Shown: positions 9,152 through 18,138, counted from the stretch's first letter. The stretch: 44,340 nucleotides of DNA from Azoarcus sp. (GCA_031277975.1 JAITLI010000166.1:1-44340); one strand, 5' to 3'. Notes: generated by a model not told the origin, from the sequence alone. Program-made: numbers and translations.

Positions 9152-9215
9152 CCGTGTCCGATATGACAACACGGTTGGGATGGCGTGATGTGTATACGCT
9201 TTTTGCGGAGTACAC
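9152..9215. promoter_or_regulatory. Two dyads upstream of the sigma-54 promoter, candidate activator sites
   Basis: CCGTGT (9152-9157) and ACACGG (9169-9174) form a 6-bp inverted repeat that also contains TGTC-N6-GACA. Further out, GTGTATACGC (9190-9199) and GCGGAGTACAC (9205-9215) form a near-perfect dyad around five T residues. They lie roughly 40-105 bases upstream of the -12/-24 promoter, where bacterial enhancer-binding proteins normally bind. The activator is unknown. Confidence 0.4.
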
Positions 9216-9363
9216 CTTTCAACGAAAAATATTTTCCGCGGCGGTTTTTGGCCTCTCATGCGCGATTCTGTCCGGGGATTCGTGAAAAACGGCGCGGCGC
9301 GTGGCCGAAGTTCTTTCGTCAGGGGCGAGGATCAGATTGATTCAGTGGCGCTCACACACCGGA

Positions 9364-9684
9364 TGGAACGCACTGGATTGCCACGGCGCTGCGCGCCTCG
9401 CAATGACGAGGTGGGAGGACTCCCGCCCACGAGCACCGCGAGTAACCTTGAGCGCTGCGCGCCTCGCAATGACGAGGTGGGGGGACTGCCGCGTCGCTTC
9501 GTTCCCCGCAATGACGCCCCCCCTCGTCATTGCGAGGGCTGCAGGCCCGCGGCAATCCACATGGCCTTGCAGGCTGTCGGGGCGTTTCGGATGGTTGGGG
9601 TGCTGTGTGGATTGCCATGGCGCTTCGCGCCTTGCAATGACGAGGTGAGAGGGCTTTTGCGACGACGAGGTGGGAGGGCTTTTG
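9364..9684. repeat. Cluster of five ATTGC...GCAAT palindromic repeat units
   Basis: Units occur at 9364-9416, 9452-9486 (5' truncated), 9488-9516 (degenerate), 9523-9560 (inverted) and 9608-9652, followed by a tandem echo of GACGAGGTGGGAGGGCTTTT to 9684. A full unit has an outer ATTGC/GCAAT stem, an inner GC stem and then GACGAGGTGGGA. Inner stems differ between copies but stay paired (GGCGC/GCGCC here, GGGCC/GGCCC at 33588). Single units recur at 18486 and 33588. The open frames through this stretch are repeat-derived and not genes; I see no gene between 9216 and 9822. Confidence 0.85.
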
Positions 9685-9822
9685 CGGCGGCGATGGGGGA
9701 GGCTTTCGCGATGGCGCGGTGCGGTTCATTCTCTCGCGCGGTCATTCGGCCGCGAGCCGGAATCCATGGGTGCTAGAATGGCCGCCCGCCGGTTACGGCG
9801 CACAAGGACAAGGCTCTGGGCG

Positions 9823-11316
9823 ATGCATGATGTGATCGCGGCGGTTGATCTCGGTTCCAACAGTTTCCGCCTCCAGGTCGGGCGCATTGTCAACGACCAG
9901 ATTTATGCTCTGGACGGGTTGAAGGAGCCGGTGCGGCTGGCCGCGGGCCTGTCGGCGGACAAGTGGCTCGATGCCGACGCCCAGCAACGCGCCATCGTCG
10001 CCTTGCGGCAATTCCACGAGCGGTTGGCGGGGTTTTCGCCCGAGGCGGTGCGCGCGGTGGCGACGAATACTTTGCGGGTGGCGAAGAACGCCGCCAGTTT
10101 CCTGATCCAGGCCGAGGATGCGCTGGGTTTTCCGATCGAGGTCGTCGCCGGGCGCGAGGAAGCGCGCCTGATTTATGTGGGCGTCGCGCATACTTTGCCC
10201 GATCCGCATCGCCAGCAGTTGATCGTGGATATTGGCGGCGGGTCGACGGAATTCATCATTGGCAAGAGTTTCGAGCCGGTTCTGCTGGATTCGCTTTATA
10301 TGGGATGCGTGGGTTACAGCCTGCGTTATTTTCCCGGGGGGCGCATCGACAAGCGTGCTTTCCGGGAAGCGGATCTGGCAGCGCGCCGGGAATTGCAGAC
10401 GATCGTCCATGATTATCGCGAGGCGGGCTGGGAGGCGGCGATAGGCTCCAGCGGAACGGCCAGGGCGCTGGTGGAGATTCTCGAAGAGTGCGGTTTGTCG
10501 GCGGGAGGGATCACGCGCGGCGGCCTGGAGAAGCTGCGCGCGCTTTTTTTGCGCGCCGGGCGGGTCGATGCGCTTGATCTGCCCGGTCTCAAGGGGGAGC
10601 GCTCGCCGGTCATTCCCGGCGGGCTGGCGATCATGAGCGCGGTGTTCCAGGAATTCGGCCTGGAGCATATGGCGTTTTCCGAGGGCGCGCTGCGGCTGGG
10701 GGTGCTCTACGATTTGCTGGGCCGTTATCATCAGCATGATTTGCGCGACGCTACGGTGGAGGCGTTCGTGGCCCGTTACCGGGTCAATGCCGGGCAGGCG
10801 GCGCAGGTGGCCGATACGGCCTGCCATTTGCTCGCGCAGATCGAGCCGGTCATGGGCGAGGCGTCCAATCTGGAGCGCCGTTTCTTGCGCTGGGCGGCGA
10901 TGTTGCACGAGATCGGTATTTCGGTGGCGCACGCGGGTTATCACAAGCACAGCGCTTATATTCTCGCCAATGCCGATATGCCGGGGTTTTCGCGCATGGA
11001 TCAGGGGCGGATCGCGCGCATCGTGCTCGCGCATCGCGGCAAGCTGGAGCGGCTGGCGGGGATCGATCCGGCGAGTACGGACTGGCTGCTGATTGTCTGC
11101 CTGCGGCTGGCGGCGGCGATCCACCGCGCCCGCGATAATCGCGGCGTGCCGGATATTTCCCTGACGCGGACGAAGCATGGTTTCGCGCTCGAAACGCCGC
11201 CGGGCTGGTTGCAAAGCTTGCCGCTCACCGCGGCGGCGTTCGAGGAGGAGCGCCAGCAGTGGCAATCGGTGGGGCGTGTGCTGACGTTGCGCGCGCGCGC
11301 GGCCCCGCTGCATTGA
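9823..11316 (+). CDS. ppx: Exopolyphosphatase, Ppx/GppA family
   Basis: The 497-residue protein starts MHDVIAAVDLGSNSFRLQ, the phosphate-1 motif of the ASKHA-fold Ppx/GppA family, and has VDIGGGSTEFI as the second phosphate loop and IGSSGTARAL further on. An HD-like C-terminal domain contains LHEIGISVAHAGYHKHSAYI, typical of full-length Ppx. The enzyme releases orthophosphate from polyphosphate ends and may also cleave pppGpp. The ATG at 9823 is used because the family N-terminus begins there; the frame is open upstream into repeat DNA. No ppk or phoU lies in the window. A short T-rich tandem repeat separates it from tatD, 53 bases downstream. Confidence 0.93.
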   Translation: MHDVIAAVDLGSNSFRLQVGRIVNDQIYALDGLKEPVRLAAGLSADKWLDADAQQRAIVALRQFHERLAGFSPEAVRAVATNTLRVAKNAASFLIQAEDALGFPIEVVAGREEARLIYVGVAHTLPDPHRQQLIVDIGGGSTEFIIGKSFEPVLLDSLYMGCVGYSLRYFPGGRIDKRAFREADLAARRELQTIVHDYREAGWEAAIGSSGTARALVEILEECGLSAGGITRGGLEKLRALFLRAGRVDALDLPGLKGERSPVIPGGLAIMSAVFQEFGLEHMAFSEGALRLGVLYDLLGRYHQHDLRDATVEAFVARYRVNAGQAAQVADTACHLLAQIEPVMGEASNLERRFLRWAAMLHEIGISVAHAGYHKHSAYILANADMPGFSRMDQGRIARIVLAHRGKLERLAGIDPASTDWLLIVCLRLAAAIHRARDNRGVPDISLTRTKHGFALETPPGWLQSLPLTAAAFEEERQQWQSVGRVLTLRARAAPLH

Positions 11317-11332
11317 GTGTCCGCGTCTGCGC

Positions 11333-11363
11333 ATTTGTATTTGTATTTTGTATTTGATTTGTC
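11333..11363. repeat. AT-rich (TATTTG)-type short tandem repeat
   Basis: The gap between ppx and tatD is filled by degenerate ATTTG/TATTTG units ending ten bases before the tatD ATG. It stands out from the GC-rich surroundings and lies where promoter or ribosome-site spacing could be affected by slippage. Confidence 0.5.
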
Positions 11364-11369
11364 CCGCCG

Positions 11370-12176
11370 ATGCTGATCGACACGCACTTGCATCTCGATG
11401 CCGCGGAGTTCGACGCCGATCGCGTGGCGGTGCTTGCGCGCGCCCGCGCCCGCGGCGTGGAGGGGTTCGTCGTGCCCGCCGTGGAGCGCGCGGGGTTCGG
11501 GAAAGTGCTCGCGCTGGCCGAAGCGGAGCCTGATGTTTTTCCGGCGCTCGGGATTCATCCGCTCTATACCGGGCGCGCCACGGACGATGATCTCGCCGCG
11601 CTCGACGATTTGCTCGGGCGGGGGCGCTGCGCGGCCGTGGGCGAGATCGGCCTCGATCATTACGCGCCGGGTTTCGATGCGGCGCGGCAGCAAGCGTTTT
11701 TCACCGCCCAGCTCGAACTCGCCCGCCGCCACGGTTTGCCGGTGATCCTGCATGTGCGCCGGGCGCAGGACGCCGTGCTCGCGGCTTTGCGGCGAATTGG
11801 CGTCGATGGGGGCATCGCGCACGCTTTCAATGGCAGCCCGCAGCAGGCGCGCGCTTTCATCGCCCTGGGTTTCCGGCTCGGTTTCGGCGGCGCCATGACT
11901 TTCACGGGATCGCGCCGCGTCCGCCGCCTCGCGGCGGAACTGCCGCTGGCGTCCATCGTGCTCGAAACCGACGCGCCGGACATGCCTCCGGCTTGGGGCG
12001 CGGGCGTGCGCAACGAACCGGAAAATCTCCGCCGTTACGCCGAAACGCTCGCCGCCCTGCGCGGCCTGCCGCTTGCCGAAGTCATCCGCGCCACCGGCGA
12101 AAACGCCCGCGCGCTGTTCAGGGTACCGGGGACGGAAGACTGGGGACAGTCGGGATGCGGCGCGCGGCGCCGGTGA
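11370..12176 (+). CDS. TatD-family metal-dependent hydrolase
   Basis: The 268-residue TIM-barrel protein has the complete TatD metal set: H6 and H8 (DTHLHLD), E92 (GEIGLDHY), H128 (VILHVR), H151 (GIAHAFNGS) and D201 (LETDAPDMPP). Family members are 3'-5' DNA exonucleases or act on D-aminoacylated products; this one is closer to the YjjV/YcfH branch than to TatD itself, as far as can be judged by eye. No clear ribosome site precedes the ATG at 11370. The conserved fold ends at about residue 252 (TGENARALFRVP). The remaining tail (GTEDWGQSGCGARRR) is encoded by GGGGAC-rich repeat-like DNA and looks like read-through into a repeat after loss of the native stop. Confidence 0.9.
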   Translation: MLIDTHLHLDAAEFDADRVAVLARARARGVEGFVVPAVERAGFGKVLALAEAEPDVFPALGIHPLYTGRATDDDLAALDDLLGRGRCAAVGEIGLDHYAPGFDAARQQAFFTAQLELARRHGLPVILHVRRAQDAVLAALRRIGVDGGIAHAFNGSPQQARAFIALGFRLGFGGAMTFTGSRRVRRLAAELPLASIVLETDAPDMPPAWGAGVRNEPENLRRYAETLAALRGLPLAEVIRATGENARALFRVPGTEDWGQSGCGARRR

Positions 12177-12319
12177 CTTTGCTTGTTTTCCATCCCCGGT
12201 CTCCTGAATTTCCGCATTGCAGCATGTATTGTTCTTGATGCAGTGCCATAATTAGCCGCCCGGCGGCGTTTGGGTGCGCCCGCGTGGCGCTCGAACTGAA
12301 CAAACAAAGGAGTACGACT

Positions 12320-13069
12320 TTGAAAATCCTGGTCCCGGTCAAGCGCGTGGTCGATTACAACATCAAAGTCCGCGTCAAGGCGGATGGCAGTGGGGTGGAT
12401 TTGGCCAACGTGAAGATGAGCATGAATCCGTTCGACGAAATCGCGGTGGAAGAAGCCGTGCGCATCAAGGAGGCCGGCAAGGCCGCCGAGGTCGTCGTCG
12501 TGAGTTGCGGGGTGGGCGCGGCGCAGGAAACATTGCGCACGGCCATGGCGATCGGCGCGGATCGCGGCATCCTGGTGGAAACCGATGCCGATTTGCAGCC
12601 GCTTACCGTCGCCAAATTGTTGAAAGCCGTCGTCGACAAGGAACAACCGAATCTGGTGATCTGCGGCAAGCAGGCCATCGACGACGACGCCAACCAGACG
12701 GGGCAGGTATTGGCCGCGCTCCTGGGTTGGGCGCAGGCGACTTTTATTTCCAAACTCGAATTCGGCGCGGACGAAATCACGATCACGCGCGAAATCGACG
12801 GCGGTCTGGAGAGGCTGGCGGTCAAACTGCCGGCGGTGGTGACGACCGACTTGCGTCTCAACGAGCCGCGTTACGCCACCTTGCCGAACATCATGAAGGC
12901 CAAGAAGAAGCCGCTCGCGACGCTCAAGCCCGCCGATCTGGGGGTGGATGTCACGTCCCGGCTGACGACGCTCAAGGTCGTCGAGCCGCCCAAGCGCAGC
13001 GCCGGTATCGTCGTGAGCGATGTCGCTCAATTGGTCGATAAACTCAAGAACGTAGCCAAGGTGATCTGA
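12320..13069 (+). CDS. etfB: Electron transfer flavoprotein beta subunit
   Basis: The 249-residue product has the exact usual length of betaproteobacterial EtfB and shows [13 protein letters not shown] at the N-terminus, [17 protein letters not shown] and the AMP/FAD-proximal segment [14 protein letters not shown]. With EtfA it forms the soluble ETF dimer that takes electrons from acyl-CoA dehydrogenases and passes them to ETF-quinone oxidoreductase. The start is a TTG at 12320, with AAGGAG (12307-12312) seven bases before it; an upstream in-frame ATG at 12284 lacks a ribosome site and adds non-family residues. etfA follows after two bases. A CATAAT box at 12247-12252 may be a -10 element, but no good -35 is seen. 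Confidence 0.95.
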   Translation: MKILVPVKRVVDYNIKVRVKADGSGVDLANVKMSMNPFDEIAVEEAVRIKEAGKAAEVVVVSCGVGAAQETLRTAMAIGADRGILVETDADLQPLTVAKLLKAVVDKEQPNLVICGKQAIDDDANQTGQVLAALLGWAQATFISKLEFGADEITITREIDGGLERLAVKLPAVVTTDLRLNEPRYATLPNIMKAKKKPLATLKPADLGVDVTSRLTTLKVVEPPKRSAGIVVSDVAQLVDKLKNVAKVI

Positions 13070-13071
13070 AC

Positions 13072-14004
13072 ATGGCCATCCTCGTCATTGCCGAACACGA
13101 TAACGCCGCCCTGAAGGCCGCCACTCTCAATGCCGTCACCGCCGCCGCCAGGCTGGGCGGCGATGTTTCCGTCCTCGTCGCCGGCGCGGGGGTCGCCGCC
13201 GTGGCGCAGGCCGCCGCCAAGGTGGCGGGCGTCGCCAGGGTGCTCGTCGCCGACGCGCCGCACTATGAGGCGCAAACCCCGGAAAACGTCGCCGCGCTGG
13301 TCAAGGGACTGGCGGCGGGTTACAGCCACATCGTCGCCCCCGCCACCAGCGCGGGCAAGAATGTGGCGCCCCGCGTGGCGGCGCTGCTCGATGTCGCGCA
13401 GGTGAGCGACATCATCGCCATCGAAGCGCCGGATACCTTCGTGCGCCCGATCTACGCCGGTAACGCGCTCGCCACGGTCAAGAGCGCCGATGCGGTCAAG
13501 GTCGTCACCGTGCGCACCACCGCCTTCGACGCCGCCGCGAGCGAAGGCGGCGCGGCGGCGGTCGAGAACGTGGCCGCCGGCCCCGATCTCGGCCTCGTCC
13601 GCCTGCTCGGGCGCGAAGTCACCAAGAGCGCCCGCCCCGAACTGGGCGCGGCCAAGATCATCGTCTCCGGCGGGCGCGGCCTGGGCAGCGGCGAGAACTA
13701 CGGCAAGGTGCTCGAACCATTGGCCGACAAGCTCGTCGCCGCGCTCGGCGCCAGCCGCGCCGCGGTCGATGCCGGTTTCGCGCCCAACGACTATCAGGTG
13801 GGACAGACGGGCAAAATCGTCGCGCCGCAGCTCTACATCGCCGTGGGCATCTCCGGAGCCATCCAGCATCTGGCGGGGATGAAGGATTCCAAGGTGATCG
13901 TCGCTATCAACAAGGACGCCGAGGCGCCGATCTTCCAGGTCGCCGATTTCGGCCTGGTGGCGGATTTGTTTACCGCCGTGCCCGAACTGGTCGCGGCGCT
14001 CTGA
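13072..14004 (+). CDS. etfA: Electron transfer flavoprotein alpha subunit
   Basis: The 310-residue protein has the EtfA FAD-binding C-terminal domain: [40 protein letters not shown] and [17 protein letters not shown]. It starts at an ATG two bases after the etfB stop, so the pair is translationally linked. ETF carries electrons from several acyl-CoA dehydrogenases to the quinone pool; one such dehydrogenase lies 736 bases downstream, in the same orientation, which supports a beta-oxidation or related acid-degradation role. Confidence 0.96.
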   Translation: MAILVIAEHDNAALKAATLNAVTAAARLGGDVSVLVAGAGVAAVAQAAAKVAGVARVLVADAPHYEAQTPENVAALVKGLAAGYSHIVAPATSAGKNVAPRVAALLDVAQVSDIIAIEAPDTFVRPIYAGNALATVKSADAVKVVTVRTTAFDAAASEGGAAAVENVAAGPDLGLVRLLGREVTKSARPELGAAKIIVSGGRGLGSGENYGKVLEPLADKLVAALGASRAAVDAGFAPNDYQVGQTGKIVAPQLYIAVGISGAIQHLAGMKDSKVIVAINKDAEAPIFQVADFGLVADLFTAVPELVAAL

Positions 14005-14034
14005 GCCGCCGGGGCGCGCGAGCAAGGAGCGCCA

Positions 14035-14700
14035 ATGAACCTGCCTGCTTCGTTGTTCGGGACGGCGTGGCACTGGGTTTCATTGGCGCTTGTCGTTCCG
14101 CTGCTGTATCAGGCGTGCCGCCGCGCGTCATGGGCGCGGCTCGGCGATGGCGCGCAGCTCAACCTGCTGCTCGGCTTCGCCGTGGGCCTCGCCCTGATGT
14201 GGAGCATGCGCGCCGGAGTGAAGCCGGGGCTGAACCTCCACCTGCTCGGTGCGATGGCCGCCACGCTGTGCCTCGGCCCGCGCCTGGCGCTGCTCGCTAT
14301 GGCGCTGGCGCTGAGTGCGATCACCCTGAACGGCGCGCTCGACTGGCGGGCATGGCCGCTCAACTTCCTGCTGATGGCGTTCGCGCCGGTCGTCGTCGCG
14401 CATGGCGTCCGGTGTTGGGTCGAGCGCCACCTGCCCGCGCATTTCTTCGTTTTTGTTTTCGTCACGGGTTTTGCCGGCGCGGCCCTGACCATCATGCTGC
14501 AAGGCGTATTGGCATGCCTGGTCCTGGCGCTGGCCGGCGTATACGGAGCCGGTTTCCTGATCAGCGATTATCTGCCGTACTTTCTGCTGCTTGGCTTCTC
14601 CGAAGCCTGGCTCAGCGGGGCGCTGATTACGTTGATGGTGGTGTACCGGCCGGAATGGGTAGCGGCTTTCGATGACCGCCGTTATCTGTTGAACAAATAG
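14035..14700 (+). CDS. CbiM-like energy-coupling factor transporter permease family protein
   Basis: This 221-residue integral membrane protein has six or seven hydrophobic helices. The [13 protein letters not shown] segment (about residues 61-73) and a C-terminal [24 protein letters not shown] match the CbiM-like, energy-coupling-factor permease family, whose classic members bind cobalt or nickel. The usual partner genes (cbiN, cbiQ, cbiO) are absent here, so an ABC transport function is not shown by context; solo members are common in betaproteobacteria and remain uncharacterised. AAGGAG lies five bases before the ATG at 14035. It follows etfA by 30 bases and precedes the acyl-CoA dehydrogenase by 40, so the four genes may be cotranscribed. 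Confidence 0.75.
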   Translation: MNLPASLFGTAWHWVSLALVVPLLYQACRRASWARLGDGAQLNLLLGFAVGLALMWSMRAGVKPGLNLHLLGAMAATLCLGPRLALLAMALALSAITLNGALDWRAWPLNFLLMAFAPVVVAHGVRCWVERHLPAHFFVFVFVTGFAGAALTIMLQGVLACLVLALAGVYGAGFLISDYLPYFLLLGFSEAWLSGALITLMVVYRPEWVAAFDDRRYLLNK

Positions 14701-14740
14701 GCATCGCACCTTTACTGACTTTACTGGAGGGAGACTCTCT

Positions 14741-16552
14741 ATGAGCACATATAACGCACCGCTTGCCGATATGCGCTTTGTCCTGAATGAAGTGGCCGGC
14801 CTGCAAGAAATCCTCGGCCTGCCCGACTTCGCGGAAGTTGACGCCGACACGGTGGACGCCATCCTGGAAGAAGCCGCCAAATTCGCTTCCGAGGTGATCG
14901 ACCCGCTCAATCCCAAGGGCGACAAGAACGGCCCGGTCTGGAAAGACGGCGTCGTGACCACCATTCCGGAATACAAGGACGCCTACAGGCTGTTCTGCGA
15001 AAACGGCTGGCACGCCATGCCGGTCAATCCCAAATACGGCGGCCAAGGCCTGCCCCATCTCGTCAACATCGCCGTCAATGAAATGTGGCGTTCCGCGAGC
15101 ATCGCCTTCGCACTGTGCCCGATGCTCACCTTGGGCGCGATCGAAGCCATCCGCCACCACGCCTCCGAGGAACTCAAGGAAAAATACCTGCACAAGATGG
15201 CCGACGGCACCTGGTCGGGCACCATGAACCTCACCGAGCCGCAAGCCGGTTCCGACCTCACCGCCATCCGCACCAAGGCCGTGCCCGATCCCAGCGGCGA
15301 CGGCACCTACCGGATCACCGGCACCAAGATCTTCATCACTTGGGGCGAACACGACATGGCGGAGAACATCATCCACCTCGTGCTCGCGCGCCTGCCCAAC
15401 TCCGATCCGGGCCTGAAAGGCATCTCGCTCTTCATCGTGCCCAAGTACTTCGTCAACGACGACGGCAGCCTGGGCGAGCGCAACGACCTGATCTGCTCCG
15501 CCATCGAGCACAAGCTCGGCATCCACGGCAGCGCCACGTCGGTGATGTCCTACGGCGACCATGCCGGGGCCAAGGGCTGGCTGGTCGGCCAGGAAGGCAA
15601 GGGCGTCGCCTACATGTTCACCATGATGAACCACGCGCGCCTCAATGTCGGCCTGGAAGGCGTCGGCGTCGCCGAGCGCGCCTACCAGCACGCGCTCGCC
15701 TACGCCCGCGAGCGCATCCAGGGCGCGATCATCGGCGACAAGAGCAAGGAAACCAGGCCCATCCTCTACCATCCGGATGTGCGCCGCCTGCTGATGGACA
15801 TGAAGTCCCGCACCGAAGCCATGCGCGCCATCGCCTACTTCGTCGCCGGCAACATGGACAAGTCCGCCCACCACCCCGACGCGGCGGTCAGGAAGCAAAG
15901 CCAGTCCTACGTCGAACTGCTCACGCCTGTAGTCAAAGGCTGGAGCACCGAAAGCGGCATCGACATCGCCTCCGAGGGCATCCAGGTGCATGGCGGCACC
16001 GGCTTCATCGAAGAAACCGGCGCGGCGCAATACCTGCGCGACTCCCGCATCACCGCGATCTACGAAGGCACCACCGCCATCCAGGCCAACGATCTGGTCG
16101 GCCGCAAGACCGCGCGCGAAAAGGACGAAGCGGGCAACGTCGGCTTCACCGCCCGCGGCCTGTACAAGGACATCGCCACCTACGCCGATAAGCTCGCGGG
16201 CGACGCCGGGCTGAGCGATGTCGGCAAGCTCCTGCAAGCCGCCGTGAAAGCGCAGATCGCCGCCACCGAATGGCTGATCGGCCTCTACGGCGCCGAGCCG
16301 CAGGTCGTGCACGCGGGTTCCGTGCCGTATCTCAAGCTCACCGGCATCGTGGTCGGCGGCTGGCTGCTCGCCAAGTCCGCGCAGATCGCGCAGGCCAGGC
16401 TCGACGCGGGCGTCACCGACGGCTACTACAAGGCCAAGCTGGCGACGGCGCGTTACTTCGCGCGGCACTGGCTGGTGCAGGCCGATGGGCTGGCGGCGGA
16501 AATCACCCAAGGCGGCCCCTCGGTGCTCGCGCTCGACGAACCGCTGTTCTGA
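14741..16552 (+). CDS. Acyl-CoA dehydrogenase, large (DmdC/AcdA-type, about 600 residues)
   Basis: The 603-residue protein is a long-form acyl-CoA dehydrogenase: FAD-binding middle domain with MNLTEPQAGSDLTAIRT and GTKIFITWGEHD, and a C-terminal helical domain with GGTGFIEETGAAQYLRDSRI followed by AIYEGTTAIQANDL, where the catalytic glutamate lies. A further C-terminal extension of about 130 residues is typical of the class that includes 3-methylmercaptopropionyl-CoA dehydrogenase (DmdC). Family annotation alone does not establish the substrate; medium or long acyl-CoA is equally likely. TGGAGGGAG is a strong ribosome site before the ATG at 14741. The etfAB pair upstream would accept its electrons. 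Confidence 0.92.
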   Translation: MSTYNAPLADMRFVLNEVAGLQEILGLPDFAEVDADTVDAILEEAAKFASEVIDPLNPKGDKNGPVWKDGVVTTIPEYKDAYRLFCENGWHAMPVNPKYGGQGLPHLVNIAVNEMWRSASIAFALCPMLTLGAIEAIRHHASEELKEKYLHKMADGTWSGTMNLTEPQAGSDLTAIRTKAVPDPSGDGTYRITGTKIFITWGEHDMAENIIHLVLARLPNSDPGLKGISLFIVPKYFVNDDGSLGERNDLICSAIEHKLGIHGSATSVMSYGDHAGAKGWLVGQEGKGVAYMFTMMNHARLNVGLEGVGVAERAYQHALAYARERIQGAIIGDKSKETRPILYHPDVRRLLMDMKSRTEAMRAIAYFVAGNMDKSAHHPDAAVRKQSQSYVELLTPVVKGWSTESGIDIASEGIQVHGGTGFIEETGAAQYLRDSRITAIYEGTTAIQANDLVGRKTAREKDEAGNVGFTARGLYKDIATYADKLAGDAGLSDVGKLLQAAVKAQIAATEWLIGLYGAEPQVVHAGSVPYLKLTGIVVGGWLLAKSAQIAQARLDAGVTDGYYKAKLATARYFARHWLVQADGLAAEITQGGPSVLALDEPLF

Positions 16553-16562
16553 GCGCTGGAAC

Positions 16563-16612
16563 GCCGCGCTTTTCCCCGGGAAAGCGCGGCGGCTCCGCCC
16601 GCGAGGGCGGAG
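16563..16612 (+). terminator. Two adjacent GC-rich hairpins, possible terminator or palindromic repeat
   Basis: The first hairpin pairs GCCGCGCTTT (16563-16572) with AAAGCGCGGC (16581-16590). The second pairs CTCCGCCC (16593-16600) with GGGCGGAG (16605-16612) around GCGA. They follow the acyl-CoA dehydrogenase stop by ten bases. No U-tract follows, so a Rho-independent terminator is not certain; they could equally protect the 3' end of the mRNA. The second stem leads into GGGGATATT, shared with the element at 18531. Confidence 0.5.
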
Positions 16613-16677
16613 ACACGAGCGGCGGGGATATTTCCAGCAAATAGGCGCGGAACGGCCCGCGGCGCGTACAAGGCGGT

Positions 16678-18138
16678 ATGATGCGCCCGATGAAACACCG
16701 TCCTTTCATATTCCTGCTCTGCCTCGCGCTTGCGCTGCCCGTCGCGCGCGCCGCCGATCTGCCCGATTTGCCCGACCTGGGCGAAGTCGGCGCGGAAGAA
16801 TTCTCGCCCGCGCAAGAAAGCCAGTTGGGCGAAGAGATCATGCGCGAAATACGCAAGGACCCTGCTTGGCTCGACGATCCGCTGATCGGGGAATACATCA
16901 ACCGTCTCGGACAGCGGCTGGCAGCGGCGAGCAACGATTCGCCGCGCAATTTCAGTTTCTTCGTGGTCAAGAACAACACACTCAATGCCTTCGCCCTGCC
17001 GGGAGGCTATATCGGCGTGCATAGCGGGCTGATCCTCGCGGCACAGTCGGAGTCGGAACTGGCCGGAGTGCTCGGCCACGAAATCGGCCACGTCACCCAG
17101 CGTCATATCGCGCAACTCGTGGGCAAGCAGAAAAAGCTGGGCACGGCACTGCTGGTGGCAGTGCTGGCGGCGCTGGCGAGCGGCAATTCGCAAGTGCGCG
17201 GGGCGACGATGATGGCGGGCGCGGCGGGCGCGGCGCAGGCGCAACTGGCCTACTCGCGCGACTTCGAGCGCGAAGCCGACCGCGTCGGCCTGCAAACGCT
17301 GGAAGCCGCCGGATTCGACGTGCGCGGCATGGCCGGGTTCTTTGAACGCCTGCAACGCGCCTCGCGCCTTTACGAAAACAATGCGCCCGCCTACCTGCGC
17401 ACACACCCGCTGACCACGGAACGCATTGCCGACATGGAAAACCGGGTCATGGGCATGCGCTACCGCCAAGTGCCCGACTCAGCCGATTTCCGCTACACGC
17501 GCGTGCGGCTGCGGGTGCAATCGCAACCGGCGGCCGATGCGCTGCGGACGTTTACCAGCCTCGTCGAAAGCACGCCCGGCGACGACTCGCTGCGCTATGG
17601 CCTCGCGTTGGCGCAACTGCGCCTGGGGCGGCTGGATGAAGCCGCGCGCGAACTCGCCGAATTGCGCCGCGCCGCCGCCGCGCCCCCGCCTTTCATCGCA
17701 ATTTTGTCCAGCGACCTAGCCATGGCCCGCCGCGATGCCGCCACGGCGATCGAGGAACTCACCGCCGCGAGCCGGGCGTCTCCGGCGAGCATGAGCATTT
17801 CCTACGCGCTGGCCGAAGCGTATATCGCCGGCGGACGCCCGCAAGAAGCGGCGCGGGAAGTACGCCGCGTCCTCGCCGGACATGGCGGGGACTCTCGCCT
17901 GTGGCAACTCCTGTCGCGCGCCAACGCGGCGCTGGGCAAGCGCGCGGCGCGGCACCGCGCCCAGGCCGAAGTCTACATCCTGCAAGGCAGCTACCAAGCC
18001 GCCTTCGAGCAACTGGAACTGGCCCGCAAGGCCGGCGACGGCGATTTCTACGAAATGTCCGCCATCGACGCCCGCCTGCGCGAAATACGCGGGCGCGCCC
18101 AGGAAGAACAGCGGCGGGCGCGGAAAAACGAACGCTGA
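16678..18138 (+). CDS. BepA/YfgC-like periplasmic M48 metalloprotease with TPR domain
   Basis: The protein (up to 486 residues) has a signal peptide (FIFLLCLALALPVARAA), an M48 zinc protease domain with HEIGH at 134-138 and the third ligand motif EREAD at 197-201, and a C-terminal set of TPR-like helical repeats from about residue 280. This is the layout of BepA, which degrades or rescues stalled outer-membrane beta-barrel proteins such as LptD at the BAM complex. Starts at 16678, 16681 and 16690 are all possible; AAGGCGG just upstream fits 16681 best, and the signal peptide is intact in each case. tusA follows after 20 bases. Substrate assignment is by family only. Confidence 0.9.
   Translation: MMRPMKHRPFIFLLCLALALPVARAADLPDLPDLGEVGAEEFSPAQESQLGEEIMREIRKDPAWLDDPLIGEYINRLGQRLAAASNDSPRNFSFFVVKNNTLNAFALPGGYIGVHSGLILAAQSESELAGVLGHEIGHVTQRHIAQLVGKQKKLGTALLVAVLAALASGNSQVRGATMMAGAAGAAQAQLAYSRDFEREADRVGLQTLEAAGFDVRGMAGFFERLQRASRLYENNAPAYLRTHPLTTERIADMENRVMGMRYRQVPDSADFRYTRVRLRVQSQPAADALRTFTSLVESTPGDDSLRYGLALAQLRLGRLDEAARELAELRRAAAAPPPFIAILSSDLAMARRDAATAIEELTAASRASPASMSISYALAEAYIAGGRPQEAAREVRRVLAGHGGDSRLWQLLSRANAALGKRAARHRAQAEVYILQGSYQAAFEQLELARKAGDGDFYEMSAIDARLREIRGRAQEEQRRARKNER

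Noticed and set aside
8724-9215. 163-codon minus-strand frame starting at 9215 as the gene behind the sigma-54 promoter
   Set aside because: It begins upstream of the promoter, is Arg/Pro-rich without domain features, and is out of frame with the GC3-biased signal-peptide frame.
9364-9684. CRISPR array
   Set aside because: Units are irregularly spaced, partly inverted and truncated, with no uniform spacers and no cas genes nearby.
9258-9776. Overlapping open frames on both strands as genes
   Set aside because: They are made of palindromic repeat units and their translations simply echo the repeat (CAARLAMTR-like strings).
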